Assembly: GCA_032191485.1 (NCBI GenBank)
Contig: JAVDOI010000006.1
Span: forward strand, 8,109,556-8,173,555
Reading direction: 5' to 3'
Length of the DNA stretch: 64,000 bases
Source of the DNA: Leptoclinus maculatus
Taxonomy: Eukaryota > Chordata > Actinopteri > Perciformes > Stichaeidae
Positions 24,700 through 39,700 of this stretch are shown here, in pieces. Below the pieces are notes generated by a model. That model was not told where the DNA came from. It did not search any database and saw only the letters and a program-made list of their open reading frames with translations. The translations under genes and the position numbers were made by a program. The number at the start of each line of letters is the position of its first letter. The stretch's first letter is position 1.

Positions 24700-25853
24700 T
24701 GGTGAACGCCTTTAGACTTTCAACATAGCATCAGGTAAATAAGGAGTGTGTGTATGTGAAACAAAATACATCACAAACCAGAGCAGGGAAAGAGAAAGCA
24801 GGAGTTGACCGGGGAGGAATGTCAACCGAGTCCTTTAATACAACATATACATAACTTGTTTCAACAGCATTTAGTCTCTGAAATCTTAAAACTATTAACC
24901 TCCAAATAATCTCCTTTTGTGCACAAATGGGGCCGGTTCAGTGGTGGAGTCGGGCTGTCTGAGGGGCAGGGGCACCGCATCGCGTTTTCTCCACAAGAAA
25001 CGCAACCTTAAGAACACTTTATCACATTTTCACCACTGAAAGAAACCTAGTGGCACTTTGTCATCAGTTTCATCATCGGTGCATCCAAGAGGTCACTTTT
25101 GTTGTGTTTTTGTTATTTTGTTCGAACATGGGGGCATCAGGAGGGCCTGGAACTGGGTCAAACAGCCTCATGATCGATTTGGGTGAACTCAATGTGGGCT
25201 GCATAGAATGATCTCGTAGTTAGCTGCAACAAGATAAGACTGTATCGCTGCCAAGGAGGGGGAGCGACAAAAGAAGAAAGGAAACGATAAAGATCTAATT
25301 AAATTCAATAAATTCAATATTTTTAAAAATAAATTTGAGAAATTATATTTTAAAGCTATATATATACATCCATATACTGTACATTACAATTCCTTAGGCT
25401 ACATATATTAATCCACACATATGTGCAGAAAGTCCAGTGCAACTCAGTTTTATGTGATTAAAGTAGTGTATACCTGATATGGTGAAGTTACACTTAAATG
25501 AAGTAAACTATATGGTGAGACTCGAGTACCACTCTCTGTCGCTAGATGTCGCTGGTCCCTGTGTGTGCGGGCTGCTGGGCAGGCAGGGGGCTGGATGTGG
25601 GCTGTCGGTGACTCCAGGGGGGCAGCAGGGTATGTGTGTGTGTATATGTGTGTGTGTGTGAGTGTGTTTGTGAGTGTGTTTGAGGCTCATCGAGCAGCAG
25701 GGGAACTTGAAAACTTCCCTGCTTTCCGCGAGGCGGATCTGTGATCGAATAGTCAGCGATCGGGAGCCGAATCGGCTGCTTTACAGTCCCGCTGTGATCA
25801 ACAGAGGAGGACCGGGTCCGGTTCTCAGAGCGTTGGAACGATTTCCGGCCAAC
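24700..25853. other. Head-to-head promoter region between the coiled-coil gene and paxillin
   Basis: The two genes diverge, with about 1.3 kb between start codons. The segment before 25600 is AT-rich without exons. A (TG)n tract lies at about 25630-25680. From about 25690 the sequence becomes CpG-rich and reads as the 5' UTR/promoter of paxillin, ending in GGCCAAC before the ATG. Confidence 0.6.
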
Positions 25854-28195
25854 ATGGATGATTTAGGTAAGTTCGCTCGCCGTGAACGCAACATTTACAC
25901 AGCGCGCGCGTGCGTGCGCGTGTGGCGTTAGCGCAAACACACAATGCTGGCGTTTAGCTGTATATCCAGCCGAGCGAAGGGTTTTTAAATGGGGTTGTTT
26001 GACTATAATTGTCTTCTTGGGTAAGCTATGTCCATATGTCCAGGTAGGTTAAGTTATCTTGGTTCAACTAAGCTCAGCGCGAGGTTACACGCTCGGAAAG
26101 GCCCCGCGTGCTGACACGAGGAACCCCTGGAATCAATTTCATTGAGATGATTCTCCCTATTAACGTGCGTATTAGCTGGTATTTGTACGGGAAACACCGT
26201 GTGTGAGAGGAAGTAGTGCTCTGGACGGCGCATTGGTGTTAGTGGGCGAGTTATTCCTCTCACAATTCCTCCACATCGCCTAACTGGGCACGACTGCAGG
26301 GCTTCTCTTAACTTTTTTCATGCTCAGAACCGGCGGAAACATAAAACATTAGACCACAAAGTCATCTGACATTTTATGAGACACTGACTTATTTGAGCCC
26401 CTCCCGGTGATTGTCAGGCTTACATAACTCTGCCGCAGGTGGGATGGTAACAGCTGGCTTCAGTGATTTAAAAAACAACACAGAACAATCATCGAGAGAG
26501 TGATTCCAGTCATTGGATGCTCAGAATGATCAGTAGCATACACTTGAAGCCCCTTGAAACAAATCTTCAGCTTGAATGTAAGCCCCGATTGTCACACCAG
26601 TGCTATATTAGCTCACATAAACTGCAGCAGATGACTCCAGGAGAGCTCTGCTGTCCTTCTGCCTGCACAGATGAGCTTAACTCTGTAAATTATTGCACAC
26701 TTGATGACAGCAGAAAAATGTAATGCCTGAGGGCAGGTTTGTGGTGACAGGGAGGGTGTGCAGAGCTCAGCACAATGTTCTTGATGCACACAAAACCCCG
26801 GCTCTCCAGATTACCTCCGTGACGGTTCCTTTTGCTATTTTAGTAGTTTACAATTCTCGCTATGAGCCACTCTATGAACACACTGTTTTAGCGTGTGAAT
26901 GCGTGTAGTTTAATATAGGACTGCTGCAGGCCATGTTGATCTTTCACAAGTTACTTTCAATAATGTAGAGTGATTTATACAATATGCAGACCCCCTGCAG
27001 TGATGAAGACGTGAACCCACTGAAGTAATACAGCTTTTTAAAGTATTAATTTACAAGCATTCGACTGTGCAGTTTGAGTTTTTTTCCCCCCCGGCAACTG
27101 TAAGGTTAAGTTTAGCAGGACACCCGCGAAATGCATCGAAGGAGTCGGGTTCATCGGATGCTAAAAACAACCACCAGAATGCATGCATAAAGTCATAAAG
27201 ATAAATGTCTTGCAAAAGGTGTCCTGTGGAGCTGCAGGTGGACTTGCTATCAGTCGAGACTTCCAGCTCTGCTCCACAGTGTGTTATTAACATATCATTG
27301 CCATTCCAAGGCTGTTTGAACTGGCTCGGTTATTTTAAAAGACACATTTTGAGTACACGTCCGCATCGTGTTTGCGCCGCAGCAGAACCTGGATCAATCT
27401 AATTTAGGCCAAAACCCAGCTCCCTGGTTGACACACTTGGTGGCGAGAGGGAGGCTGTACCGAGAATATCGGTCATTCTATATCCAGTCAATATTTATGG
27501 ATACCTTCTCAGCTTACGTGGGTGAAGGGCTTTCCTTAAAGTAGCAGCTTAAAAAAGAGTGTTACACAACCCAGTGTAATTATCATGTCACAGGGTTGTA
27601 AATTCTGTCATCGTTTTAGCAGAGACCTGTGAAACTGTGGCACTTAAACTTGGAAAAATGTAGGCTACAGATATCACTTATGTCCTTGTGGATGGTGTTG
27701 GAATGAGTCATAGAGGGACATTTATCTGTTTATGAAAATGTAAAAGTTTTAAAATGGTTTAAAAGCAGTCGGGGGATCTAAAGAAGCACCTCCCATAGAT
27801 CTGAATAGAGGAATTTTAGGGAGTCACCCACCTTAGAGAGGACAATTAACCTACTTTATATCAGAGGAGTCCTTCCTCTCAAGTGCTGAGCCAAGAGACC
27901 TTCCACCAACTGGCTCCTCCATCTCTCTTTCCCTCACTTTTATTATTAATTTCTAAGCCCTATTGCCACAACACCAGTGACATAAAAAGCAGTGACGCTG
28001 GCAGGTTTGCTTCCTCCCTGTGATCTGCACATGTGCACACTCTCAATCAGCGTTATCCCCCATGCTTCCTTCAGAACCAGCCGTGGGAGCAGACTATTGT
28101 GCTCACATGCAGGGCGTCAGGGGTGGATCAGGCCCACATGCAGCGATGGGGCCTCAGCCAAAACGTATCCTCCTTAAACACTGCACTGCCCCACC

Positions 28196-28226
<31 letters not shown>

Positions 28227-30939
28227 TCTCCCCCCCACTCCCCACCATTCCTGTGGCGAACCACATAGGAAGCTGCAGGCTGCAATCTATTGACAGTTTA
28301 AAGCTGGCTGAGTTTGCCGGAGAGCAGATTAGCTTTTAGGAAGATTTGGATTTAGGCAGATTTTGACGCTTGATCGCTCGCAATTATCAGCTTTTTAACT
28401 CCAGACAGTAATGAAAGTCAGGAAGGAAATTGGTTTTGTTTGTGTCCTCTTTTATTTGTGCAATCTTTGCAGTTTAGATGCTGTGGCGTGTTCTTGGGCA
28501 AACTTTCATTGACCTCCCCTCCTCAGCTATCGGCGCTGCCAAGCGTTGCTCCTTGCTTCACTGCTCTGGGCCTGCACCAACAAGACATGAATGTCAAATA
28601 GCCTCCAAAGTCTACTTCCTTCTACTGACTTTGATCCTCAGTACCTTTCAGTATTTGCCTTTTTTTTTATGTCCGCAAAATACGGTTGCTGTTTTCCTGT
28701 CTCTTTTAGAGGCATCATTTGAAGTGAAGTGATTCCCCAGAGCCCCTTGTCAGCACAGCAGCTGCAGCGTTGGAAATGTCACTCATGGATTGGGCGTGTG
28801 GGCGCAGCAGTTCTTTACTTACTCCAAATGAGATCTGATTTAGCCTAGATATTCAACCGAGTCTAAATTTAGGCTGGTTCATTGTTAAATACACCAAAAG
28901 AAACAAGGCAGACAGCTCTCGTGACACTGATGTCATTCATGTCTGAGCGCTGTATTTTCACTCTTATCTCATCTATAATAACCTAGTTTCCATTCTGCCC
29001 ACTAGCTGTACTGCACTGTTTGTTTTCAACAATAGTCGACCTTCGCCTTCGAGACTTTAAATGGATAGTTTGATATTTTAGGAGATTTGCTTATTCGCTG
29101 TCTCGGCGAGAAGATTGATACTAGCGCCGCCCCTCTTAGCTGATTAGTCGACTAATCGATCGTTTTGGTCTTAGTCGTCTAAGATTTCTTCTTATGTTTT
29201 CAATTCCAAGAAACTTGAAGATTTAAATTGGTGCTTTCATGTGATTCTTTGGGGACTAACTCAGTTTTACAGATCTGTCACTTAAATCAGAGTAGTAGTC
29301 GACTAAGAATGACTTTGGACTCGGACGGTCCTTATTGATACCGCTCTCGTATCCGTATGCTAAATATGGAGCAGATTGGGGGGTTTCTGGCCCAAATTCA
29401 CCCGCTAAATATAAACCTACAGTCAGCAGCTTGTTCTCTTAGCTGAGCAAAAGCCAAAGTGTTAAGACGACCAGAAAGGGGGAAGTTCCAGGAAATTGTT
29501 GCTTCCAGTCCGGCACATAAAACTACAACATGTCGGTTTTACACTTTGGTTTCTGTGTGGATGAAAACAAAAGAAGATATAACATACAATGTATGTTAAT
29601 CAGTGATCTTTAGAGGTTACAAACAGAGGGTGGACATTAAAAAGACCCAGACATTTACCAGGTTGGGAGCTTGTAACAAAAGACGCTGTTGCGTTGCATT
29701 AAGGGAAGTGTATGATCCAGAATGTTTGGTAGCTTGACCCTTACTAGAGACTAAAAGTCACGATATCTCTCCCTCTGCCGCTTCAATTATGAACAATGCT
29801 TTTTTTAAGTCGACCCAACCTTATGGAAATGCAATACTGAATCTTTTTAAGTGCACAGTCAGTCCAGACTAGGAAGTTCCCGTGATTAAAAAAAATAAAA
29901 AACCCTTTCAGTTAACTTCCTCTTCACTTGAGCTCAAAAATCTGGCAAGTCGTTGTTGCAAATGACATCTTCAGTAACCCTCGGCTTAATGCAACAAGGG
30001 GCAAGCCTCCCTTAAACCGATAAGTCTCTTGTGTATGTGGCATATAAATCACACAAAACAATCGATGTAGCATCCGAAAGGCTTGAGAGAATCTCTTGTA
30101 TCTCCTCCAGGGTTTATCCATCTGTTTGACTTTAAAAATTAAAATGCCGCAGGGCTTTGAAACATATGGTGTTTGCACACACACCCCACACTCAGACACA
30201 CAAACACTCGTACGAAACGTGCTCCTGATCACAGACCGCTGCTGTGGACAGACAGCTCTGAGGGGGAAGCTGACTAAGCAGCGACAGCTCTACACTCAGC
30301 CAACCGTCATGTCATCTCTCATGGGCACAGCACCCCATAACAACAGCCTGCCGGGTCCATATCCGAACTGCTACTGTAGGTTTTTGGAACCACGGTTTAT
30401 GTGAAAATAGGCCTTCAAGCCAAAGAAAACATATTTAGACTCAGGAATTCAAGCAGAAATCTGGCTGGGGTTTGGATTTCTGTAGTTTTTAATTATAGAC
30501 AAGCATGTCATACAGTATAGTTACTGCATGAGCCAGGCATGTTCCTGCTTTTTGTCAATCAGCCCCTTTTTTATTGGGCAGCTTCTCGTCCAGCCGGACG
30601 CATGTTTCATGACAGGAAGTGCCCTTCGTGACCTCTCGGTTTGTCATGAGGTTCCTTTGCTGCTAACCAACAGAATAGCCTATTGTAGGTCACAGACATC
30701 ATGTTAGTCATGCTAACTTGTGGACATGCCCTTTTTTTTTTTGGCGACTTCCTTAATGTGAGCAGAAGGAACTGGTTTGCATTTGGTCTCATTAAATTTC
30801 TTTCTTGCTGTTTTCCATTTGGATTGCAGGCAGCTGGAACAGCTCATTAGCTTGATTTAGCATGTTGTTAGTGAAGAAATGAAGCAAAATGAGGAGAAAA
30901 TAAGGTGCAGTTATAACAGATTTTGTAGTATGTATTAGG

Positions 30940-30970
<31 letters not shown>

Positions 30971-31746
30971 ATGTATGTATATCCTGAAAGCTGCTTACCC
31001 TCCATCCTGCTGTGCTCTGTGAGATTCTCCTCTCTTGCACTCATTCTGACAGTGACTGACAGCTGGGTTGATGTGATACTGCTGATCCTTTGATGCAAGC
31101 TTTAACAGGAAAACAGCTGGAGTATTAGTTTTGCATAGAAGATAAAGATGCCGCTGTATTTTAATTCTAATCAAAATTAGATCGCCGGAAACAAAAGGGA
31201 ATTAATCACAGTGTTTCTAAAGCTAACTGCTGTAGACATTGTGCTCATTGTCATACGGAGCTCTTGCCGTGTCAGATGGCCTTTCAAACGCACCTGCATG
31301 GTTTTTCAGGCTTTCCCCTAATTGGCTCCCAAATGTCATTTTTCTAAGAGGTTGTATACTTGGCATGGCTGCAGGCTTAGATAACACATTGCTGTTTTAT
31401 TAGGAAATGGCTTTGTGCCCTGCAGGTTTCCTCTGGCCTTGGCGCTGGTTTCAACAGTCACAAACACGCCGCTGATACTGCCCTATTTGGGATATAAAGT
31501 CACCACAGTGAAGGCCTTTGATAAATTGTGAAGTTGGAGGGGGCTGGCGGGAAAGTGAGCATGATTATACGCGTGTGTTTCGTATCGCTTGTGCTTTAGT
31601 TGGATTTTACAATGAGCATCTGGCTTGTTAAAGAGGATCATTCAGGAAGCCCAATCTAGACCCCACTCGAGTTAATGACAGCGTCAGTGATGCTTAGCTC
31701 AGGATTACTACTCCACAGGTTTATAGGGGTGTTAGCTTAACAAGAG

Positions 31747-31790
<44 letters not shown>

Positions 31791-34700
31791 TTCTGGCGCG
31801 GGTGCTGAGCTGACTGTTTTCCAGTGGGATGACTTGGCCTCCTTTGCAGACCTCACAAACCGTCCTCTCCATCCTCTTCCCTCTGTCCTCGTCCTGCCAG
31901 AGGGGGACAAAGAGCAGCTTGTTTCTGGTGCTGTGACCTACTTCAACCCAGAAAAGACAGAACCAGACAGAACTGATTAGGGGGGAAAGGAAAAAACTCT
32001 CCATGCATCTATCCAGCCATCGATTTTCTTCCATCGTACCAGGTCTGCGTTATGATTTAGATATCTGACACAAAGAAATCTTAACTCAAACTTTCTTTTT
32101 CCAGAGCTTTCAAACACATCTCGTGGTCTTAATCAACAGATGGAGTATTCTCAGTGGAAATCTTCGGAAAAAGCTATAAAATTGACCTCCTTTAGACAAT
32201 TATTTGGAGAATAAATAGTAATTGTGTTTGTTTGAACTAAATTTACTTTGACACATTAATTATAAAAGTATTAAATTAAAATGTGTTCAGTGGATAGTTT
32301 TATTCTCACTTGTCATCTATGCAGACATTAAATAATATTGTTAAACTCTTTTGCTTTTTGGCTTTTTAGCGTGTGCGTTTGGTTAGATGTTCTTTTCAGT
32401 CCGAAGCGAAATACCAGAACAGACAAACATTATATCTTTTGTTTGCAATTCAACTAAACATAAAAGGTTCATACTGTCTGTCTAAATGCACCCTCAGTGC
32501 TGCCAAAACTTTTTTTTTGTGTGCTTTCACCACTGATGCACACAGATGCTCAAAATAACCACAAAAGGCAACGCGTAAACCACAGGAAAGCTTCTGCGCC
32601 CACAAACTACCTCTGTGTTTCTTTGTAAGCCCTTCTCTGTGGGGAATGAGGGAGCGGAGAGTAGGTGGAAACAGGAAGGAGAGATTGTCTTTTATCTTTT
32701 GACTGCGTTTGTTTCAGTTGCATATACTCTTGTCTCGATTTTTTTTTATTTCAGTTGTCATAGTCATTAGGTAGAGATTATTTATACACTTAAGAAAACC
32801 TTTAACTCGTGATTTTACTCATTTAATGTTTCAGTTCATTAGATCAGTTCAATCTGTTTAAAAAAAACAGTACAAAACACGACTCATAAGACATAAAAGG
32901 CAGTTAAAAAATCATGAAAACATCGTGGGACAAAAGCATCAGGCAGATAAGCAGAAGTGTTTAAAAAGCTGACAGGGAAGGAAGTGGTGATGTTAATAAC
33001 TGTAAATGCTACAGTGTGGTGATGATTATACGGAAATCTATTCAGGCTCATCATAGATATCATTTGTAGTTGAGAATGTTTTGCTGTTGAGCTGCACAAA
33101 GTAACAATTTAATAGAAATAGAAATGAAAGCATATTGCCCGCTAAGTATGCACTACATTATGCATGTCCTCCTCACTCTTGCAGTGAATCTGGACAGGAG
33201 CCATTAAGGCATAAAAATACAAATTTAAGAAATTATCCAAAATCTGTAACGGTAACAAACTAACAGGACACAGTAGTGGGCTTGAATCCAGTTGTGAGGC
33301 AAGTCTACTTTAGAAGATTTCTCCGATAAAAAGCACTCAGAGATGAGACAGTGAGGAGATACAGATGATGCTCTTAAGTCGCATGAGCTTAATGGATCTT
33401 TACCCAGGAGTATAACTTGAAAATGATGTAGTTGAAGAGGATTTTGCATTTACTTCCTGTGCTACACCTTGTAGACTTTGCAGCCTTTTTCATACATATC
33501 TGCTGAGCTGAAACATGCAGTACTTTCTGGGAAGGCAGACCCATCACACGGGCTGAAGGGGTGTTTACTCTCTGTAAGGGAAATGAACAGAGAGAAGGTG
33601 TCAAAGCTCGTGAATATTTCCGCGGTCAACTGTCAACTGGTGTGGGGTCGCTTCGCCCCTCGTCGGAAGGCTGAACATTATTTAGTGCCGACTGTTTGAT
33701 GATAACGTTATTTGACAAGAGCTGGGTGAATGTCATTCTTACTTCCAAGTGTGTGAATATCAAAGTGGTTAGGAAAAACAAGATTCATAACCCTCTTAGG
33801 AGGCAGGAAGAGATGGTTAGCTTACTGTAAAAACAGAAAGCATGGGGGGCAACAGCCAGCCTGGCTCTGTCTAAAGTTGAATAAAAGAAAACACCTTTCA
33901 AGCTCACTAAGTAACACGTTGTATCTCCTTTTGTTTAATCAGTACACAAAAACGGGTAGCTCCTCCCCCTGCATCGCGTCTTTATAATAAACTAATCCAC
34001 TCTCGTCTCCAGCCCCACACTCAACACGCGTACTGTAAGAGTGGTATCGTCTAACCGTTGGGAAGAAAATGGACAAGAACATATTTCCCAAAATGTCAAT
34101 CTATTCCTTTTTGAAGGATTTTCTTCAGCTTATTCGCACATCCAGCAGTCTTATGGAGGAACATTATCATTAATCTAGAATGTGTTTCTGACCACCAGGT
34201 GGATGTAAGTCCAATATTTACCCTCCTTTAGTTCAGTTTTTGGTCTCTACCAACTCCTGAGGGAAATGTCTGGCACTTGAGCTGCTAATTGTTCCACTAC
34301 GCCCACCAGCTAACTTTGTCTGCCTGCCGTCTGCTGCAGGGCTGGTAACACATTTCATTTATCAAAGCTTTTTTTTTTTTTTTTGCTACCAACATCTGCC
34401 TGCTGGTATTTTTCCTTTTTTCTGAATCTAGTCTATGTAGATACAGACATTGGGTCATTTATTATTAATTTGCGTGTGGTCACACTGTACTATAGGTCAT
34501 AATAATATGACCATTTTCATAATACCACTAGCTGTGTTTAACAGGGTGTTCAGTCAGTTTGCTTTACCAAATTTGGGACAAACATCCACTTGAACTCAAA
34601 GGATGAACGGACTACTTTTTGGTGATCAAAGGTCAAGACCGTCACTTCACAATAAATATTTTTGGCCGTAACTCAAGAAGTCTTATGCTGATTGTCACAA

Positions 34701-36750
34701 ATTCACAAAAAATGTCTAATGGGAATAAAAATGATGAGGTGATGATATTTTGGACAGACATGGATGTAAACTGCAACATGACTGGTTGGTGGAAGAATAC
34801 AACAGCGAGGAGGCAATTGTATTTCTGGGCCTGATTCCGGTATTTAAGTGTTAGATTGCATGTCTCTGAGCAGACTTTACTGTAATTGTATTGAATAATT
34901 TAGAGTGGAGTACAAGCTGCTGTGTAAGCAGTTGTATTCTATGCGTGCGTGCTGTTCCATTGAATAGCATTTGTAGCGGTAGCACTTCATTGATCTGAAC
35001 ATAAGGGAACTCCAACCAGACTCTTCTTCATTCCATGTAAAGTGGGTGAGACTGTAACGCTAATGTAATGCATAGTATAAGCTGGTTGGGTGGTCTGTAA
35101 TGTCCTACTGTTGCTTTGACCGACGTGGCCATCCATCATCTACTGTGTGCCTCTGCTCCCACAGGTCAGGGTCGGGCAGGAAGGTATTTATAGTGGGCCT
35201 AGATGCCTCAGTCTGTCTCTGGTATGTGTTGGGAAGCCTAGCCGAGAGGCACCTGTGTGCGGTGTTGTTGTTCTACTGTTGCACCACCTGTGTGTATGTG
35301 TGTGTTTCTCGTGTGATTTAATTTAGCACCGAAGCGCACCAAATGAACTCGGGCACTGGCCTTCTGTTGTCTAGCGCGAGCCCAGAGGGGGAGTAAAGTG
35401 TGAGTGCATGTGTGCCCATTTTGTCCTGATTTATTTTTTTTTCCCTTCTGATGGAAGCCAAGAGTGGGATTCATCATCTCTGCGACGGTCTGTCAAAATG
35501 TCACAATGAGAGGCCATCGCTCTCACAACAGGACATGAAAGGCTGTCACTTCATGTCGACGCACACTCACAGACTAGTAACTGAAGGTTGTTCCTTTCAC
35601 CGGAGATTGTTTTAACTTGCATACATCATTTTTAAAAAACATTATTACGTACAAAATGTCTTTTGTTTTCTCTCATCGGTCCTCATTTGTCTTGTCACAC
35701 TATCTTGTTCTGCTGGTGTGCAGCTCGCATCTATATCTCCACCTCCTTGCTCTCTCTATCGTATCTGGAAGACGAGCTGTGGCATGTAAGGAATTCCTAT
35801 CAGCCGTTGTGCACCTTGCAACACGTCAGATACAGAGGCAAGAAATTAAAGGAATGAGGGCAGGGAGATGCCGAAAGGAGGTCAGAGAACACAGGTAGAC
35901 CGGCTGCACAGACAGAATCTTGCGGGCTGATTATTTCTCCCTGTTAGTTTCACTTTGGTGTCAGTGCATATCTCAGGAAATGCCTCGGCGTTTATGAACC
36001 TCACAGATAAAGCCTGCTCTGTATCGCAGCCCTCAGAAGAAAAAAGCCGGGAGTGAGCTCGAGTCTCGCACGCGACTCGACATCACCCCCTGCAGGTTGC
36101 TGACGGCTGATTTTTGTTACACTGCATTTGATAAGGACCCATTTCCTGAAGTGAACGTTCACTACCAGCTAAATAAACCGATGTGTTGAGCAGTAGACGG
36201 CATTGATTCACTCTTTGCCGTGGTCATCACTGATAGAGCCTCAAGCAGTTGGGTGTGTGCGATGCCAAGCAGCCAGGATGTCCTGTCGGGGATAATGGAG
36301 GCTCGCTTCTCTTGACGGCCAGGACTTGTATTGATCAGAAAGTAAAAGCATCACTCCAGAATTGCTTTGCTCACTTATATTTAAATTTTATGTTAGGTTT
36401 TGACTGTGAAAGGTTGCAAGTTAAGTGCTGATCCAACATATGTCTCCCCCTTTGCTGTTAACACACTTGACTCTTCAAATGGTTTTCTGTCCATACCCTC
36501 ATTTTCCTGCATCCCCCTCCATTCACTTGTAATTTTCCTGTTTTGTTTTTTTCCATCCCTTCCTCTGCCCGCTCCAATCTTCCCAGTTCCCCTTTTATAT
36601 CTTTCTCTCTCTCTCTCTCTCTTTCCTGTAACAAGCCCCATGCGGAGCAGCGTTTGTGTAATTAAAATGCACACCATTCATCTGGGAGGAAGGGAGTCTC
36701 CTTAATCTGCGTCAACCCACATTTTAACCTCCGAGGATTTGCCTGCTGCT

Positions 36751-36789
<39 letters not shown>

Positions 36790-39700
36790 TCTTAGGTTCA
36801 CTCGCTATCTCTCCCGGCACTCCCACCGCCATTCCTCATTGTTTGAGCACAGCTGTGCCCTGCCATGTCACATTTAGTGTTGTGGACATGGCAGCTAACC
36901 AAATGCTGGTGTTTTTTTGTTGTTCAAAGAGGGCGGACTGTGTTACATTGATGTAGACAGTTTGTTAGACATGGATGAAGCCTATTTCTGGGAGGCAGGG
37001 GTAGATGTGTCACCTTCACACAACAGCCTGCTTCTCTGGAACTTTGGTCTCTTAAGATTAGATGATAAGATCATATAGTTTTGTTCTTATAACTGATCAA
37101 AGTTTCATCCCAAGTCCAGTCTTACATGCGTTAACCAAACATATGCTCAAATGAAGTTATCCCCAAAAGTTATGGCTTCTCCTTACAGAGGATAAGAACG
37201 ATTCGGGAGGCTCATTTTACTTGGGTGTCTCATTATGAGTTCCTCATTTTACTGTAGTTCCATTTTTGGTCACTGGGGAACTCGTCTGTGCTTTACTCAG
37301 GAGTTTGTGTGTCACGGTATGTTCTCTTGGCAGAGGACGCTGACACACCTCTGTGTGTTTGTGTAGCTTGTGGATGGGTCAGAGCATGCCGAGCATGCAG
37401 TGTTCAGTGAAGAAACGCAACCCTTAAGCGGCTGGCTTCTATATTTTATGCTTTGCCTGTATACTCTAAATTATAGGGCTGTTTTCCAACCGCTTTGTTG
37501 AGGGCAATGAGCTGCTGATTTCAATTAACTCTCTTAGATATTAAAGTTAGTATACAGCTCTCCTGCAAGGCAACAGAATATGTGTTTCATATAGCCTGGG
37601 GGTTAGTGTTTTAGCGTAACTCTATTTTGCAGCAGCAGATTCTTTATAATCAGGGTGGAAGCCAGTTCAGCTCCAGAGCTAAGTTGATTAACATCTCTTG
37701 TGTAAACAATCTGGACGAACATCTGTTGACTGAGGTCTCCACCAGCTGCAGTAAAACTTTATTCTGACATCTGCATCAGATATGTACCGAGGCCCCCAGA
37801 TACGCTCACTATTTATTCATGCAGTATTTCAGAGAAGTCTCTGATGAAATCTAAATTATGTTTTGGTCCTTATTTCATCATAGATGCATACATTTGTACA
37901 CCTTTTATGAAGATTAAGAAAGACTGTAGATTGAAATAGTACATCCCTACATATATCACCCATTCTCTGTGTTGTTATCTTATGATAAAAACCCAGCTGC
38001 ATCGTGGGTAAATGTAAAGAAGAAGTGGTCTTTTAACCTCTGCAGAAAACCTCAACCTTAGAAGGAGTTCACAATTAAATAAGACTGCAGTGTTGAACGC
38101 ACCTGTCTGTCGGTTGGTCTGAAACATCTTTTATTGGTACGTTTTATATTATACACCATACTTGGTATGATTTATAAAGATTGACAGCTGTGTTGTTTTT
38201 GCTACTACCAAATAAGAGATGAGGACAGACACAGACACACACACACAGACAGAGCTGACTGCGGTAGTGTAAACAGTGAGCTGCTCTGTGTCCATAATGA
38301 AACTCTGTGGAATGTGCTCGGGCTTCTGAACGAAGTCTCTGCTGTGAAACCTAGTCAGCCGGCATGTTAGCCATGCTAACCATGCTAACCATGCTATCCG
38401 TGCTAACGCTAAGTTGGGCCAAGTGGATCTGGTATTGATCTCTTCTTCTGCTGTGTCTCCTCTCAGTCTGGAGAACACTGCAGTCCAATTTACTTCTCTA
38501 CTGATGATACTCTGCTATACCTAGCAGTCATTAAAGTTACAAATTAAAATGTACAACTGTAGTTGAATCTTCGACTGACTTAGATGTTAGACTTTCATGT
38601 AAAAGTGAGTGTGAGTCATGAGAAACGTAAGCAGAAAGTGTGCTGACATGGTGAAGGAGGGGCAGATTACACCTTTATATACCTTTTTGTGATACCACTC
38701 CCTACGTTGGCCATGCCTCTATTGATAAGAGCTCTGCTTGCTCTCAACTTCCCTCATTTCACAACGTTCTCCCTCACCGGCTGCAACGTGCTCATCAGAC
38801 TATTTTTCAGAGGGTAGTCGTTTGCGTGAGTAGTATCTCTTACTTGAGCTTTCAGGCAGCAAAGTTGGAGCTGGCATAGCAGCGTGGAGTGGGTTGACCC
38901 TAACCCACTGCCATTCATTTTAAACCCTCCTTCTCCTCTTTACCCTCAACCTCTCCTCTGCTCTCAGTTGCCCCCAACTCTCCCCCCTCCCCCCCTCCTC
39001 TGGCTCTTGATCTCTTATGCTGATGGTAGAGTTAAGAAAGGCAGTTCCTGCCTGGCAGACTGTCTGTTTGGGTTGCCCTCTTCCCCCTCCACTTCTTCTT
39101 CTTCTTCATTCTCTATTATCTTCACTTCCCTGGGTGTAACTTCTTGTCTTTAGTCTAAGGTATGTCTCATCTGCATGTTACTGTAGCTGTGGTTTTGTCT
39201 TTCTTGCCCCGCTGCTTTATTTTAGGATAGAGCTTTGGAGTAGTTTGTCTTTAGATCAATTTAGCATTACTCGCGATATTGCAGTATGACGTATAGAATA
39301 TTTAAAACATAACAATGAAGTGCAGTTTGAATCCTTCAATCAAGCTTCTTTACGATTAGGAAAACAACTTTATTGTAATTACGCTATTTATTTGCGGTTT
39401 CTAACTATGGTTTATTTGTTTTTTTTCAAGAACTTACATTAGATTATGTATTTTGATATTGACGTTATTGTCCTTAACAGCCTCAAATATATTGTTTTAA
39501 TGGAAAATATGCAATAATGTTTAAACCATTCATTTTGTACTAATGTACTAATTGTTAAAGTAAGTTTGTTTAATTTATGGATGACATTTTTTCGGACTTG
39601 TGACATTCATCAAGAGAAACTAAACACTGCTGTGGTGAGTGAGCGCGCTAAAATAAGCCCAAGTATCCAGTAATACAGCCTGAGCGCTTCATTTAAATCC

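Noticed and set aside
31400..31500. CArG-like box CCCTATTTGGG in paxillin intron 1
   Set aside because: It does not meet CC(A/T)6GG exactly, and single degenerate motifs in a 14-kb intron are expected by chance.
38149..38478. 109-residue minus-strand ORF with a WLAWLAWL repeat
   Set aside because: The repeat comes from a 9-bp CATGCTAAC-type tandem in paxillin intron 1, and no protein family fits.
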